Shown piece after piece: positions 8,549-16,445 of a DNA stretch of 64,000 nt. The notes beneath the pieces were generated by a model, which did not search any database, was not told where the DNA came from, and was given only the letters and a program-made list of their open reading frames with translations. This DNA comes from Treponema sp. GTDB taxonomy: Bacteria; Spirochaetota; Spirochaetia; Treponematales; Treponemataceae. Positions within the stretch are counted from its first letter, which is position 1, and every line of letters starts with the position of its first letter. Made by a program: the position numbers and the translations under genes. Location of the stretch: NCBI GenBank assembly GCA_017381365.1, contig JAFOCI010000070.1:1-64000 (forward strand). The letters run 5' to 3'.

Positions 8549-9490
8549 TCAGTAAATCGTATTTACAGGTTTACCACTAAGCCAGCTTTTAAAATTTGAA
8601 AGTCCTATGTCCATGCAGCGCTTTCTTGTTTCCAGGGGAGCCCAGGCAATGTGCGGTGTAAGCACGCAGTTTTCAACGTGTAATAATGGATTTGCTGAAA
8701 TCATTGGTTCTTCGCTGATTACGTCTGCTGCGTAGCCGGCAAGTTTTTTTGATTCCAGTGCGGCTTTTATTGCCTGTTCATCAACAAGTCCGCCACGGGC
8801 TGTGTTTATGATGTATGCGCCATCTTTCATGGAAGATATTGTTTTTTCATTGATGATGCCAGCTGTTTCGCTGTTCATAGGAACATGAAGGCTAAGGAAA
8901 TCTGATTCTGCAAAAAGTTTTTCCTGTGTAACACAGTTTTTGTTTCCGTTAGGGCGGTGAGGGCAGACAATTACGTTCATTCCCAGAGAAATTCCTATTT
9001 TTTCAACCTGCTTTCCTATGTTTCCATAGCCTAAAATTCCAAGAGTTTTTCCACTTAATTCAATCAATGGTTTGTCCCAGTAACAGAAAATAGGGCTTTT
9101 TATCCAGTTTCCGTTCTGTACAGAATCATTATGTAATGCGACATGATTTGAAAAATGCATTATAAGTGCAAAAACGTGCTGTGCTACTGCCATTGTGCTG
9201 TAAGCCGGAATATTTGTAACGCAAATTCCAGCTTTTTTTACGGCATCAATATCGATAACGTTGTATCCGGTTGCGAGTACACCAATATATTTAAGATTTT
9301 TACAAGATTTGAGAACTTCTGAATTAATGATTATTTTATTTAGTAGAATGGCTTCAGAATCACCGATGCGGCTGGTAACAAGATCGGCAGGAGTTTCCTG
9401 ATAAACTGAAACATCTGCAAATTTATTGAAAGAATCCCAGCTTAAATCGCCGGGATTCACTGCTCTTCCATCAAGAATTGCAAGTTTCAT
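8549..9490 (-). CDS. D-2-hydroxyacid dehydrogenase (glycerate dehydrogenase-like)
   Basis: 313 residues. NAD-dependent D-isomer 2-hydroxyacid dehydrogenase: dinucleotide motif LGILGYGNIGKQVEKIG near residue 150, catalytic Arg in NTARGGLVDE, Glu in the following helix, and the catalytic His in LTPHIAWAP near residue 285. The IAWAP context is typical of HprA-like hydroxypyruvate/glycerate dehydrogenases. It starts 1 base after the small HMA-fold gene, with which it shares a promoter. The substrate cannot be fixed from sequence. Confidence 0.85.
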   Translation of the reverse strand: MKLAILDGRAVNPGDLSWDSFNKFADVSVYQETPADLVTSRIGDSEAILLNKIIINSEVLKSCKNLKYIGVLATGYNVIDIDAVKKAGICVTNIPAYSTMAVAQHVFALIMHFSNHVALHNDSVQNGNWIKSPIFCYWDKPLIELSGKTLGILGYGNIGKQVEKIGISLGMNVIVCPHRPNGNKNCVTQEKLFAESDFLSLHVPMNSETAGIINEKTISSMKDGAYIINTARGGLVDEQAIKAALESKKLAGYAADVISEEPMISANPLLHVENCVLTPHIAWAPLETRKRCMDIGLSNFKSWLSGKPVNTIY

Positions 9491-9491
9491 A

Positions 9492-9701
9492 TTAGCCTAA
9501 AACGTCTACACCAGTGCTGGAAATTGCAGAATTAATAGCGTCTTCAATACCTGCTGTTCCTTCATCGAAATCAACAAGAACCTGCGATTTTTCATGGTTA
9601 GAAACAACACTTGTAACGCCTGCAACTGCTTTTACAGCTGCATCTACTTTTCCTGCTGTATCTGGATCAAACATTCCTGCAACATAAATCTTTTTCTGCA
9701 T
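9492..9701 (-). CDS. HMA-fold (copper-chaperone-like) protein lacking the CxxC site
   Basis: 69 residues with the length and pattern of a heavy-metal-associated ferredoxin-fold domain: IYVAGM...AGKVDAAVKAVAGVTSVV...VDFDEG. Where family members have GMxCxxC, this one has GMFDPDT, so both metal-binding cysteines are absent; the protein contains no cysteine at all. Metal transport is therefore unlikely, and the fold may serve in protein-protein contact. It is the first gene of a pair with the 2-hydroxyacid dehydrogenase. Confidence 0.75.
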   Translation of the reverse strand: MQKKIYVAGMFDPDTAGKVDAAVKAVAGVTSVVSNHEKSQVLVDFDEGTAGIEDAINSAISSTGVDVLG

Positions 9702-9729
9702 TTAATAACTCCTGAATACGGATACTTTA

Positions 9730-9758
9730 ATTATATGTTACTTACGATTTGTTAGCAA
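9730..9758 (-). promoter_or_regulatory. Sigma70-type promoter for HMA-fold gene / hydroxyacid dehydrogenase
   Basis: Minus strand: -35 TTGCTA (9753-9758), 17-base spacer, -10 TATAAT (9730-9735), followed by CAGGAG before the ATG at 9701. Confidence 0.65.
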
Positions 9759-9775
9759 GTGAAATCATAATTAAA

Positions 9776-10804
9776 TTATTTATCAGACGATTCTGATGTT
9801 TTTCCCAGCTGACCGCAGGCACCACCGATTTTTCTGCCTCGTTTAGTACGAAGTGTTACGTTTACCCCAGCTTTTTCAAGATAATTCACAAAAAAATGAA
9901 CTTCTGAATTGGACGGTTCTGTAAAAGGCAAGGTTGCCACCGGATTCCAGGGTATAAGATTTACGTTTACGTCAATACCCTTTGCAAAAGAAATCATTTT
10001 TTCTGCACTTTCTTTATCAGTATTTTTACCGGCAAGTAAAGCTGCTTCCAGTGTTACACGCCTGCCAGATTTTTTTGCATAATAATCAATGGCTTTTCGC
10101 AGTTCTGGCAAAGGGTTTCCTTTATTTACAGGCATAAGCTCTGTACGCAAATCTTCATTTGCAGTTGTAAGGGAAACTGCAAGTCTGATATTCGGTCCAT
10201 TATCAGCAAGATCATAAATTCCCTTTATAATTCCGGAAGTAGACAGGGTTATTCTGCGTCCGCTCAGATTTCTTCCTCTTTTATCAGTAAGAACAGCAAT
10301 GGCTTTCCTGATACCCTCAAGGTTCATCATTGGTTCCCCCATCCCCATAAAAACGATGTTATCAAGATGGCCGCATTCCTGTTCAAGGAAAAGAAACTGT
10401 TCAACGATTTCGGCTGGTGTAAGGTTTCTGGCAAGTCCCAGTGTTCCAGTCTGACAAAAAGCGCACTTCATTGCACAGCCAGCCTGACATGAAACACAGG
10501 CGGTTTTTCGTCCTTCTTTGTCCGTTAAGAGAACTGTTTCTACTGCTCGTCCGTCACTTAATGTAATCTGAAGTTTTATTGTTCCGTCAGGATCTTTTAA
10601 AGTCTGAGTAACTTTTGATGAACGTAAAACAGCTCTTTCAGAAAGCATCTGACGAACATCTTTTGAAAGGTTTGTCATCTGATCAAAAGATGTTGTACCA
10701 GAACCAATCCATTTAAAAATCTGAAGCCCGCGAAATTTCTGCTGAAGATTAAGAGATTCCGTAATTTCATCTGGCAAAAGCCCTGGGAGTATTATCTTTT
10801 CCAT
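9776..10804 (-). CDS. rlmN: 23S rRNA (adenine2503-C2)-methyltransferase RlmN
   Basis: 342 residues. Radical-SAM methyltransferase with the cluster motif CAMKCAFC (Cys110, Cys114, Cys117), GMGEPMMNLE, and the C-terminal GGACGQLG, where Cys330 corresponds to the cysteine that carries the methyl group during catalysis. It methylates C2 of A2503 in 23S rRNA (and A37 of some tRNAs). The Cfr paralogue is unlikely given the housekeeping context. The TPR gene ends 4 bases upstream, suggesting a shared transcript. Confidence 0.94.
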   Translation of the reverse strand: MEKIILPGLLPDEITESLNLQQKFRGLQIFKWIGSGTTSFDQMTNLSKDVRQMLSERAVLRSSKVTQTLKDPDGTIKLQITLSDGRAVETVLLTDKEGRKTACVSCQAGCAMKCAFCQTGTLGLARNLTPAEIVEQFLFLEQECGHLDNIVFMGMGEPMMNLEGIRKAIAVLTDKRGRNLSGRRITLSTSGIIKGIYDLADNGPNIRLAVSLTTANEDLRTELMPVNKGNPLPELRKAIDYYAKKSGRRVTLEAALLAGKNTDKESAEKMISFAKGIDVNVNLIPWNPVATLPFTEPSNSEVHFFVNYLEKAGVNVTLRTKRGRKIGGACGQLGKTSESSDK

Positions 10805-10808
10805 AAAA

Positions 10809-11990
10809 CTATAAAATTGGTTTGTTAGTCTTTAATTTATTAAGCATTTCATTTACTGCTGTACTGCGCATTCCATATTTTTGAAATGACTCAAGTGTAG
10901 CAATAGCTTGTTTTTTATTATTAAGCTGAACGTAACAATCTGCCAGGTCTATGTAAAGCCTGTAGTTTTTTGGATCATTCTTGATGAGTCCAGAAAGTTT
11001 TTCCGCTGCTTCTTCGTATTTTCCTTCGCCTTTACAAAGAAGAGCCAGACCTAGAGCTGCGTATATATCAAAATCAATGTTCAATGCACGAGTGTAGTAA
11101 TCATAAGAAGCCTGATAGTTTCCAGTGTTTCGATAGGCATCCCCAATACGAGTAAGAATAACTTTATTCTGCGGATCAATATCAAGAATTTTATTCCAAT
11201 ATTCTATTGATTTATACTGTTGATTCATACCACGGTAACAGTCAGCCAATCCAAATAATGCATAGAAATTTTTAGGATCCATTTCTAAAGCTTTTTCAAA
11301 AAAGAAAACACCTTTGTCAAATGTTTTTAGTTTTCTATGGCAGTTACCAATCGAAGTAAAAATACGGATATCCAGATTTTCTTTATTTACTTCGTACATT
11401 TTTGTCCAGTAATAAAGAGCATCCCTATATTCTTTAAAATCGTAATGCAGATGACCAAGTCCAATGAGGGCATAAGCATTATCCTGTTCCATTTCCATAA
11501 CTTTAAGATATAAATCCTTTGAACGTTTAAAATCATGGATCTTTCTGTAGGCATCTGCAACGCGAGTTAGTACCGTAATGTTTCTGTCATCGTGAATTAA
11601 ATATTGTTCCCAAATTTCAATGGCTTTCCTATATTGATTCAAAGCCTTGTAGCAGTCAGCTAATCCGAAAAGTGCATAATTATTACTCGGATGGTATGTT
11701 AAACAACTGTTATAATGATTTATTGCTGCAAGAAAATTATTTTGTTTTCTTTCGCAGTCTCCTAATCCAACAAGTGCATAGTTATTGTTGGAATCTAGTT
11801 CCAGGATGTTCTTAAAACTGTTTATAGCACCTTGAATATCATTAGCTTTTAATAACTGATATCCTTTTACAGAAAAATCAGAAATTATTGTGGATTTTTC
11901 ATCTTTCTCTTGACCATTATTTATTAATTCTTCTTGTTTTGGAAAAATCAGTTCATCCTGATTGATTTCCGTTTCGTATAAATCATCCAT
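10809..11990 (-). CDS. Tetratricopeptide repeat protein
   Basis: 393 residues from the ATG at 11990, chosen over an upstream TTG (12008) because GGAG sits 7 bases before it. After an acidic N-terminus (about 40 residues) there are roughly nine 34-residue TPR units with the usual G/A-L-A-D-C-Y pattern (for example ALFGLADCYKALNQYRKAIE and ALFGLADCYRGMNQQYKSIE). No signal peptide, so probably a cytoplasmic scaffold. Spirochaetes carry TPR proteins next to rlmN/rsmD-type genes, but the partner is unknown. Confidence 0.85.
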   Translation of the reverse strand: MDDLYETEINQDELIFPKQEELINNGQEKDEKSTIISDFSVKGYQLLKANDIQGAINSFKNILELDSNNNYALVGLGDCERKQNNFLAAINHYNSCLTYHPSNNYALFGLADCYKALNQYRKAIEIWEQYLIHDDRNITVLTRVADAYRKIHDFKRSKDLYLKVMEMEQDNAYALIGLGHLHYDFKEYRDALYYWTKMYEVNKENLDIRIFTSIGNCHRKLKTFDKGVFFFEKALEMDPKNFYALFGLADCYRGMNQQYKSIEYWNKILDIDPQNKVILTRIGDAYRNTGNYQASYDYYTRALNIDFDIYAALGLALLCKGEGKYEEAAEKLSGLIKNDPKNYRLYIDLADCYVQLNNKKQAIATLESFQKYGMRSTAVNEMLNKLKTNKPIL

Positions 11991-12038
11991 TTTTTCTCCA
12001 TGATACAATTTTGATATATTTAAATAGCATTTATTAAA

Positions 12039-12389
12039 TTATTCTTTTAAAAGGCATGAAATTATTTCTGCCATTTTTTCATACAGTGGTTCTGATTTGC
12101 TTTTGTTATGGGCAAGTACATATTGTTTTAATGCTTTTAAACTCTCATTTTTCTCCTTGTATATATCTCCGACTCTTGTAAGTCCATCAGAATATCCAGT
12201 TGTAGTGAAAATTCTTCTAGCGCTTTCAATATCACCCTGATTAAAAAGGATATTTCCTTTCCGGTTTAAGATAACTTTTTGTTCAGAATTTAGTGATGAG
12301 ACTGGATTATCTGTTACCTTTATAAATCCCTCTGAACCGTTTTTAAGATCAATCTGATCTTTTAGAGAATCTTTCGTTATATTTTTCAT
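12039..12389 (-). CDS. Small helical (TPR-like) hypothetical protein
   Basis: 116 residues, no recognised family. The second half (ILFNQGDIESARRIFTTTGY, then LTRVGDIYKEKNESLKALKQY) has two helix-turn-helix units that resemble a TPR pair. It lies directly upstream of the TPR gene in the same reading frame, separated by a TAA and about 50 AT-rich bases, so a functional link is likely. Confidence 0.6.
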   Translation of the reverse strand: MKNITKDSLKDQIDLKNGSEGFIKVTDNPVSSLNSEQKVILNRKGNILFNQGDIESARRIFTTTGYSDGLTRVGDIYKEKNESLKALKQYVLAHNKSKSEPLYEKMAEIISCLLKE

Positions 12390-12460
12390 CTAAATATTTC
12401 TTCTCATTTTTAATTTATTCATTTACCTAGGAAATGTCAAATATAACCGCCAGAAATAAA

Positions 12461-13000
12461 TTAATATTTATAGAAATCAACAATTGATCTTCCATAAATC
12501 CTTTGGTCGCATCGTGTCAGGTTTCCTATTTTTTCTGGCATAAAATGTTCTTCTGGTCTGTGAACCATTATCATTCCATCAGTTTTTAATATTCCTTTTT
12601 TGTCTGCATCAGCAATAAGCTGTTCATGAAATTTATAGGGAAAGGGTGGGTCAAAAAAAATGTAATCAAATTGATTTTTGCATCTTTTTATAAAATATTC
12701 AACTGGCATAAAATGACATTGAATTTTTACACCACATTCCTTTTCAGTCACTTTTACGTTTTCTAGAACAGTATTTACCTTTATACGGTCTTTTTCACAT
12801 AATTCAACATGGGATGCACCCCGGCTAACAGCTTCGATAGCAATTGTTCCTGAACCACTAAAAAGGTCCAGCCATGATTTTCCGTCAAGATCACCTAATA
12901 TTGCAAAAACTGATTCTCTCATTCTGTCCATTGCAGGTCTAATTACACCATCCGGACATTTAATAACTCTTCCTTTTAATTTACCACCAGTAATTCTCAT
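12461..13000 (-). CDS. rsmD: 16S rRNA (guanine966-N2)-methyltransferase
   Basis: 179 residues. N-terminal MRITGGKLKGRVIKCP, the RPAMDRMRESVFAIL segment, SAM motif I DLFSGSGTIAIEA, and the catalytic FFDPPFP motif near residue 117 identify RsmD, which methylates G966 of 16S rRNA. It is preceded by the ankyrin gene (9-base gap) on the same strand. Confidence 0.92.
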   Translation of the reverse strand: MRITGGKLKGRVIKCPDGVIRPAMDRMRESVFAILGDLDGKSWLDLFSGSGTIAIEAVSRGASHVELCEKDRIKVNTVLENVKVTEKECGVKIQCHFMPVEYFIKRCKNQFDYIFFDPPFPYKFHEQLIADADKKGILKTDGMIMVHRPEEHFMPEKIGNLTRCDQRIYGRSIVDFYKY

Positions 13001-13009
13001 TGAATTTCC

Positions 13010-14338
13010 TTATTTCCCGTTTAATGACCAGTAAACATCATTGTGTTCCAGATGTGTGTTTAATTCTGCAAAATTGAATGCTGTTTTTCCATCTCCTGTT
13101 CTTACTTTTGTCATAGCGCCATTGTCCAAAAGAAGTTTTATGACTTCTGTTGTAGTTGCAAACTCACAGGCGTACATCAAAGGTGTTTTACCTTCATAAA
13201 ATCTATTGACCGGAACCCCGTGTTCAATAAAAACTTTAAGTTTTCCAATCTGTGTTACAGGATTATTTCCTCCTGCTGTAATGGCAAGAATGAATGATTT
13301 GAATACTTCTGTAGAATCCTCGTTTAATTCTTCTAATATGCGTTTTAGAATAGCAGGATTGTTAGAATAGCTGGAAGCTAACTGCATAGCGCTGGAACCA
13401 TATTTGTTATGAATTTTTGGATCAGCACCACTTGAAAGTAATGTATTTGTCAGTTCAATATTATTCTGGAATCTTGCGGCATACATCAAGGCTGTCCATC
13501 CATCCTTGTCCTGAAGATTTACGTTTGCTCCAGATTGTATCAGTGATTTTACTTCCCAGTCATTCCCGTCTTTTACAGCAAGCATAAGTTTTGTTCGGCC
13601 ATTTCTGTCACGTTTGTCGGGATTTTCTATTTTTGCATAGAAATCTGAATTTTCCGATTCTTCCGGCTCAATTTCCTGATCAATCGGTGCAAAGTCATAA
13701 AGATAAACCTGGTTGTAATTTATAGAAGGTGAAGATGGTACATCCTCCTCTAATGGAGCTTGTTCAGGTTCTTCCTGCTGAGTTTCTTCTGGAATTTCTG
13801 CTTTCTGCTGTTCTGTTTCTGGCTGCTCAGAAGTTTCTTCGTTTTCAGTTTCCTGCTCAAGTCCTAAAAGAATATTTATAACCTTTAATGCTGTTTTATC
13901 TGGATTTTCCCGGGCATAATCAGCCGGGGACTTCCCTGTAGCAGAGGTTTTTAAGAGTCTGTTTTTAATGTCTTCTGGTTTTGTGGCTCTGCGAATAACA
14001 TATTTTATAACCTTTTCCTGAGTAGAGTATGCGCAGGCAAACATGACCGCATCCATCTTATCTTTGTTTCTTTCATTCATTTTTACACCAGACTGAGACA
14101 AGAGTCTGATAACCTCATAAGGTCTGTCATATTCAAGTGCCTGCATAAGAATAGAATTTCGTTTTTTTCCGAATGTTGTACGATAAAAATCATTATCTGT
14201 TGATAAAACTTCTGAAATTTCTGCTGGTGTTCCTGTTTTAAGAAGTTCATCGTATTTCTTTTCTTTGGAAATTGAATAGATGTTTTGAATTGTTAGGACG
14301 AAAATCAAAAAAGCAAAAAGTTTTCTTAAATTAAACAT
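13010..14338 (-). CDS. Secreted ankyrin-repeat protein
   Basis: 442 residues from the ATG at 14338, selected because it gives a clean signal peptide (MFNLRKLFAFLIFVLTIQNI then YS-I); the upstream in-frame Met adds 17 non-signal residues. Ankyrin units lie at about residues 50-150 and again at 240-440, for example NGRTKLMLAVKDGNDWEVKS and DGWTALMYAARFQNNIELTN. They are split by an acidic Glu/Pro/Gln-rich linker (about 155-205), probably flexible. Likely periplasmic; ligand unknown. Confidence 0.82.
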   Translation of the reverse strand: MFNLRKLFAFLIFVLTIQNIYSISKEKKYDELLKTGTPAEISEVLSTDNDFYRTTFGKKRNSILMQALEYDRPYEVIRLLSQSGVKMNERNKDKMDAVMFACAYSTQEKVIKYVIRRATKPEDIKNRLLKTSATGKSPADYARENPDKTALKVINILLGLEQETENEETSEQPETEQQKAEIPEETQQEEPEQAPLEEDVPSSPSINYNQVYLYDFAPIDQEIEPEESENSDFYAKIENPDKRDRNGRTKLMLAVKDGNDWEVKSLIQSGANVNLQDKDGWTALMYAARFQNNIELTNTLLSSGADPKIHNKYGSSAMQLASSYSNNPAILKRILEELNEDSTEVFKSFILAITAGGNNPVTQIGKLKVFIEHGVPVNRFYEGKTPLMYACEFATTTEVIKLLLDNGAMTKVRTGDGKTAFNFAELNTHLEHNDVYWSLNGK

Positions 14339-14492
14339 ATTTTCTATTATACAATCAGTATTTAGAGGGGTCAAGAACGGAATTGTCATGTTTTTTTTAG
14401 TATCGTATATGTATTTTTTTTTCAGAAATCAAAATCTGTAGAGAGAAAATTTAAACCATCTTACAAACCATCTTACAAATGAATTTATTATA

Positions 14493-14521
14493 TTGACCTT
14501 TATCCCACAAATAAGTATAGT
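14493..14521 (+). promoter_or_regulatory. Sigma70-type promoter for rpsF-ssb-rpsR-rplI
   Basis: -35 TTGACC (14493-14498), 17-base spacer, -10 TATAGT (14516-14521). Predicted start near 14528 leaves a leader of about 50 bases ending in AAGGAG before the rpsF ATG. Confidence 0.75.
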
Positions 14522-14576
14522 AATAAAACACCCCTTGAGGCTCGTAGAGCTTCCATAAGTCCATAAGGAGATACTA

Positions 14577-14861
14577 ATGAGAAAGTATGAATTGATGACT
14601 ATCTTCCCTTTAGATGAAGAAAAGTCAAAGAAAGCTGCTGAAGAAGTACGCAGCACACTTACATCTTTTGGCGCAGAAATCGAAGAAGAAAAACTTTTCG
14701 GTGACCGTGACCTTACTTACGAAGTAAACAAGGAAAAACGTGGTCGTTTTGTATTGTTTACACTTAAGCTTAATCCAAGCAAAATCACAGAAATTGATAA
14801 GGCATTTAAGATTCAGATGAACCTTCTTAAATACCTCTTCGTAAAACTCGAAGAAAAATAA
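14577..14861 (+). CDS. rpsF: 30S ribosomal protein S6
   Basis: 94 residues, normal length. N-terminal MRKYELMTIFPLDEE, central GDRDLTYEVNKEKRGRFVLF and C-terminal MNLLKYLFVKLEEK are standard S6. It heads the classic rpsF-ssb-rpsR-rplI operon. S6 pairs with S18 on the platform of the 30S subunit. In other bacteria an S6:S18 complex represses its own leader; no convincing copy of that RNA motif was recognised here. Confidence 0.97.
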   Translation: MRKYELMTIFPLDEEKSKKAAEEVRSTLTSFGAEIEEEKLFGDRDLTYEVNKEKRGRFVLFTLKLNPSKITEIDKAFKIQMNLLKYLFVKLEEK

Positions 14862-14879
14862 TTTTAATAGAGGTAATTT

Positions 14880-15389
14880 ATGGCGACAGACTTGAACCAT
14901 GTTGTTTTAGTTGGAAGATTAACAAGAGATGTTGGAAACGACGAACGTTCGTTTGGGTATGTTTCTAACGGACAGGCTAGAGCAAATGTAAGCATCGCCG
15001 TAAATCGCAGTAGAAAAGATGCTGCAAGCGGTAACTGGATAGAAGAAGCTAACTTCTTTGATGTTACCATTTGGGGAAAACAGGCAGAAAACCTTAAGCC
15101 TTATTTGACTAAAGGAAAACAGATTGCTGTTGATGGTTATTTGAAGCAGGATCGTTGGGAAAAAGACGGACAGAAGTTCAGTAGAATTTCTATCGTAGCA
15201 AACAGCGTTCAGCTTTTAGGCGGAAGAACTGATGGCGGTCAGAGCAGTAACAGCTTTGCCGGGGGTGCATCAGGTGGATTCCAGCCAAGAAATGATTTTG
15301 GTCAGCCAGCAGCTAATTCAATGCCGGATTTTGGTAATGATTCCTTTGGAATGTCAGGTGGAGATTTCCCTGAAGATATTCCTTTCTAA
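14880..15389 (+). CDS. ssb: Single-stranded DNA-binding protein
   Basis: 169 residues. OB-fold domain (residues 5-112: NHVVLVGRLTRDV, EANFFDVTIWGKQAENL, VDGYLKQDRWEKDGQKFSRI), a Gly/Ser/Gln-rich linker, and the acidic tail ending DFPEDIPF that recruits partner proteins. Located between rpsF and rpsR as in most bacteria. AGAGGT precedes the ATG. Confidence 0.97.
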   Translation: MATDLNHVVLVGRLTRDVGNDERSFGYVSNGQARANVSIAVNRSRKDAASGNWIEEANFFDVTIWGKQAENLKPYLTKGKQIAVDGYLKQDRWEKDGQKFSRISIVANSVQLLGGRTDGGQSSNSFAGGASGGFQPRNDFGQPAANSMPDFGNDSFGMSGGDFPEDIPF

Positions 15390-15402
15390 TCTGGAGTAAA
15401 CT

Positions 15403-15729
15403 ATGTCAGAAGAAAACAAAGATATGTATGTAGAAAAAGAAGTAGAACAGAAAGCTGCTTCTGTAGAAAATGAAGGCCGTGAAGACGAAGCTCGTGACGG
15501 TGGACGTGCAAAGAACAAGACTTTCTTCCGCAAGAAGGTTTGTCGTTTCTGTGCAAATAAAGCAAAGATTGACTATAAGGATTCTGATGGTCTTCGTCGC
15601 TTTACAACAGAGCGTGGTAAGATTCTTCCACGCCGCATCACTGGTACTTGTGCAAAACACCAGCGTGAACTTTCTGGTGCTATCAAACGTGCACGTGCAA
15701 TCTGTTTGTTGCCATTCGTAGCTGAATAA
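15403..15729 (+). CDS. rpsR: 30S ribosomal protein S18 with acidic N-terminal extension
   Basis: 108 residues, about 30 longer than typical S18. The core (KVCRFCANK...[20 protein letters not shown]...[23 protein letters not shown]) is standard and retains CxxC plus a downstream Cys, suggesting a zinc-binding form. The first 30-35 residues are acidic and probably disordered. GGAG before the ATG at 15403 supports the long form. Confidence 0.95.
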   Translation: MSEENKDMYVEKEVEQKAASVENEGREDEARDGGRAKNKTFFRKKVCRFCANKAKIDYKDSDGLRRFTTERGKILPRRITGTCAKHQRELSGAIKRARAICLLPFVAE

Positions 15730-15809
15730 TTTCAGTAAATTTTATAGAATGTCCGGCGATCCAACTCCTGGTGACGCCGGCAAAGAAAAATCAAGAGGAG
15801 CTTGAAAAA

Positions 15810-16328
15810 ATGAAAGTTATTCTTAACGTAGATGTAAAACACCTTGGTGAAGAAGGTGATGTAAAGAACGTTGCTAATGGTTATGCACGCAACTATCTTC
15901 TTCCAAGAAATCTTGTTGTAGTTTACAACGAAACAACTGCTGCTATGTTCGAAGCAAGAAAAGCAGAAATTGAAGCTCGTAAGGAAGTTAAACGCCAGAA
16001 CGCTAAGAGCCTTAAAGAAAAGCTTGAAGCTTTGGAATTGGTTCTCGAAATGCCAGCTGGTGCAAATGGAAAACTTTACGGTGCTGTTACTTCTACAGTT
16101 ATTTCAGAAGCTTTGGCTAAACAGGGTTATGAAATTGAACGTAAACGCATTGAAATTCCTGGTCTTGCAATCAAGTCTGTAGGTAACTACCATGCAACAG
16201 TAAAGCTTTACGAAGCTGCTGTAGCTGAAATCAAGATTGCTGTAAAAGCACAGAGTGGTGCTGGTGAATCTGTTGAAAAGAAAGATGCTCCAGCTGAAGA
16301 AAAGAAAGAAGAAGCAAAAGCTGAATAA
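15810..16328 (+). CDS. rplI: 50S ribosomal protein L9
   Basis: 172 residues from the ATG at 15810, chosen because AGAGGAG lies just upstream and the product begins MKVILNVDVKHLGEEGDVKN, as in all L9 proteins; a longer in-frame start at 15771 adds 13 unrelated residues. The N-domain, long connecting helix and C-domain are present, followed by a Glu/Lys/Ala-rich tail of about 25 residues. Last gene of the rpsF operon. Confidence 0.96.
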   Translation: MKVILNVDVKHLGEEGDVKNVANGYARNYLLPRNLVVVYNETTAAMFEARKAEIEARKEVKRQNAKSLKEKLEALELVLEMPAGANGKLYGAVTSTVISEALAKQGYEIERKRIEIPGLAIKSVGNYHATVKLYEAAVAEIKIAVKAQSGAGESVEKKDAPAEEKKEEAKAE

Positions 16329-16359
16329 TTTTTCTTTTTTAATCTGAATATTTAAACTT

Positions 16360-16391
16360 AGGCGACGGATCTCTTTATTGATTTGTCGCCT
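16360..16391 (+). terminator. Weak stem-loop after rplI
   Basis: Arms AGGCGAC (16360-16366) and GTCGCCT (16385-16391) with an 18-base loop, followed only by TTGTCG, so the T-tract is poor. It may end the rpsF operon inefficiently. Confidence 0.4.
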
Positions 16392-16411
16392 TTGTCGTCT
16401 TATGACATAAA

Positions 16412-16423
16412 GTATGCTATAAT
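16412..16423 (+). promoter_or_regulatory. Extended -10 promoter for dnaB
   Basis: TGC-TATAAT: an extended -10 whose hexamer is 16418-16423. No good -35 at 17 bases, as expected for extended -10 promoters. GGGAG follows 6-10 bases before the dnaB ATG. Confidence 0.55.
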
Positions 16424-16445
16424 TAATGTACGGGAGTAAACTTTT

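Noticed and set aside
10809-12389. The 116-residue protein and the TPR protein might be one gene split by a stop, since they share a frame.
   Set aside because: The stop is followed by about 50 AT-rich bases with no TPR coding pattern, and the TPR gene has its own GGAG-ATG start. No conserved domain is cut at the junction.
14522-14576. An S6:S18 autoregulatory leader before rpsF.
   Set aside because: The leader is short and I could not find the expected bulged stem; no regulatory claim is made.
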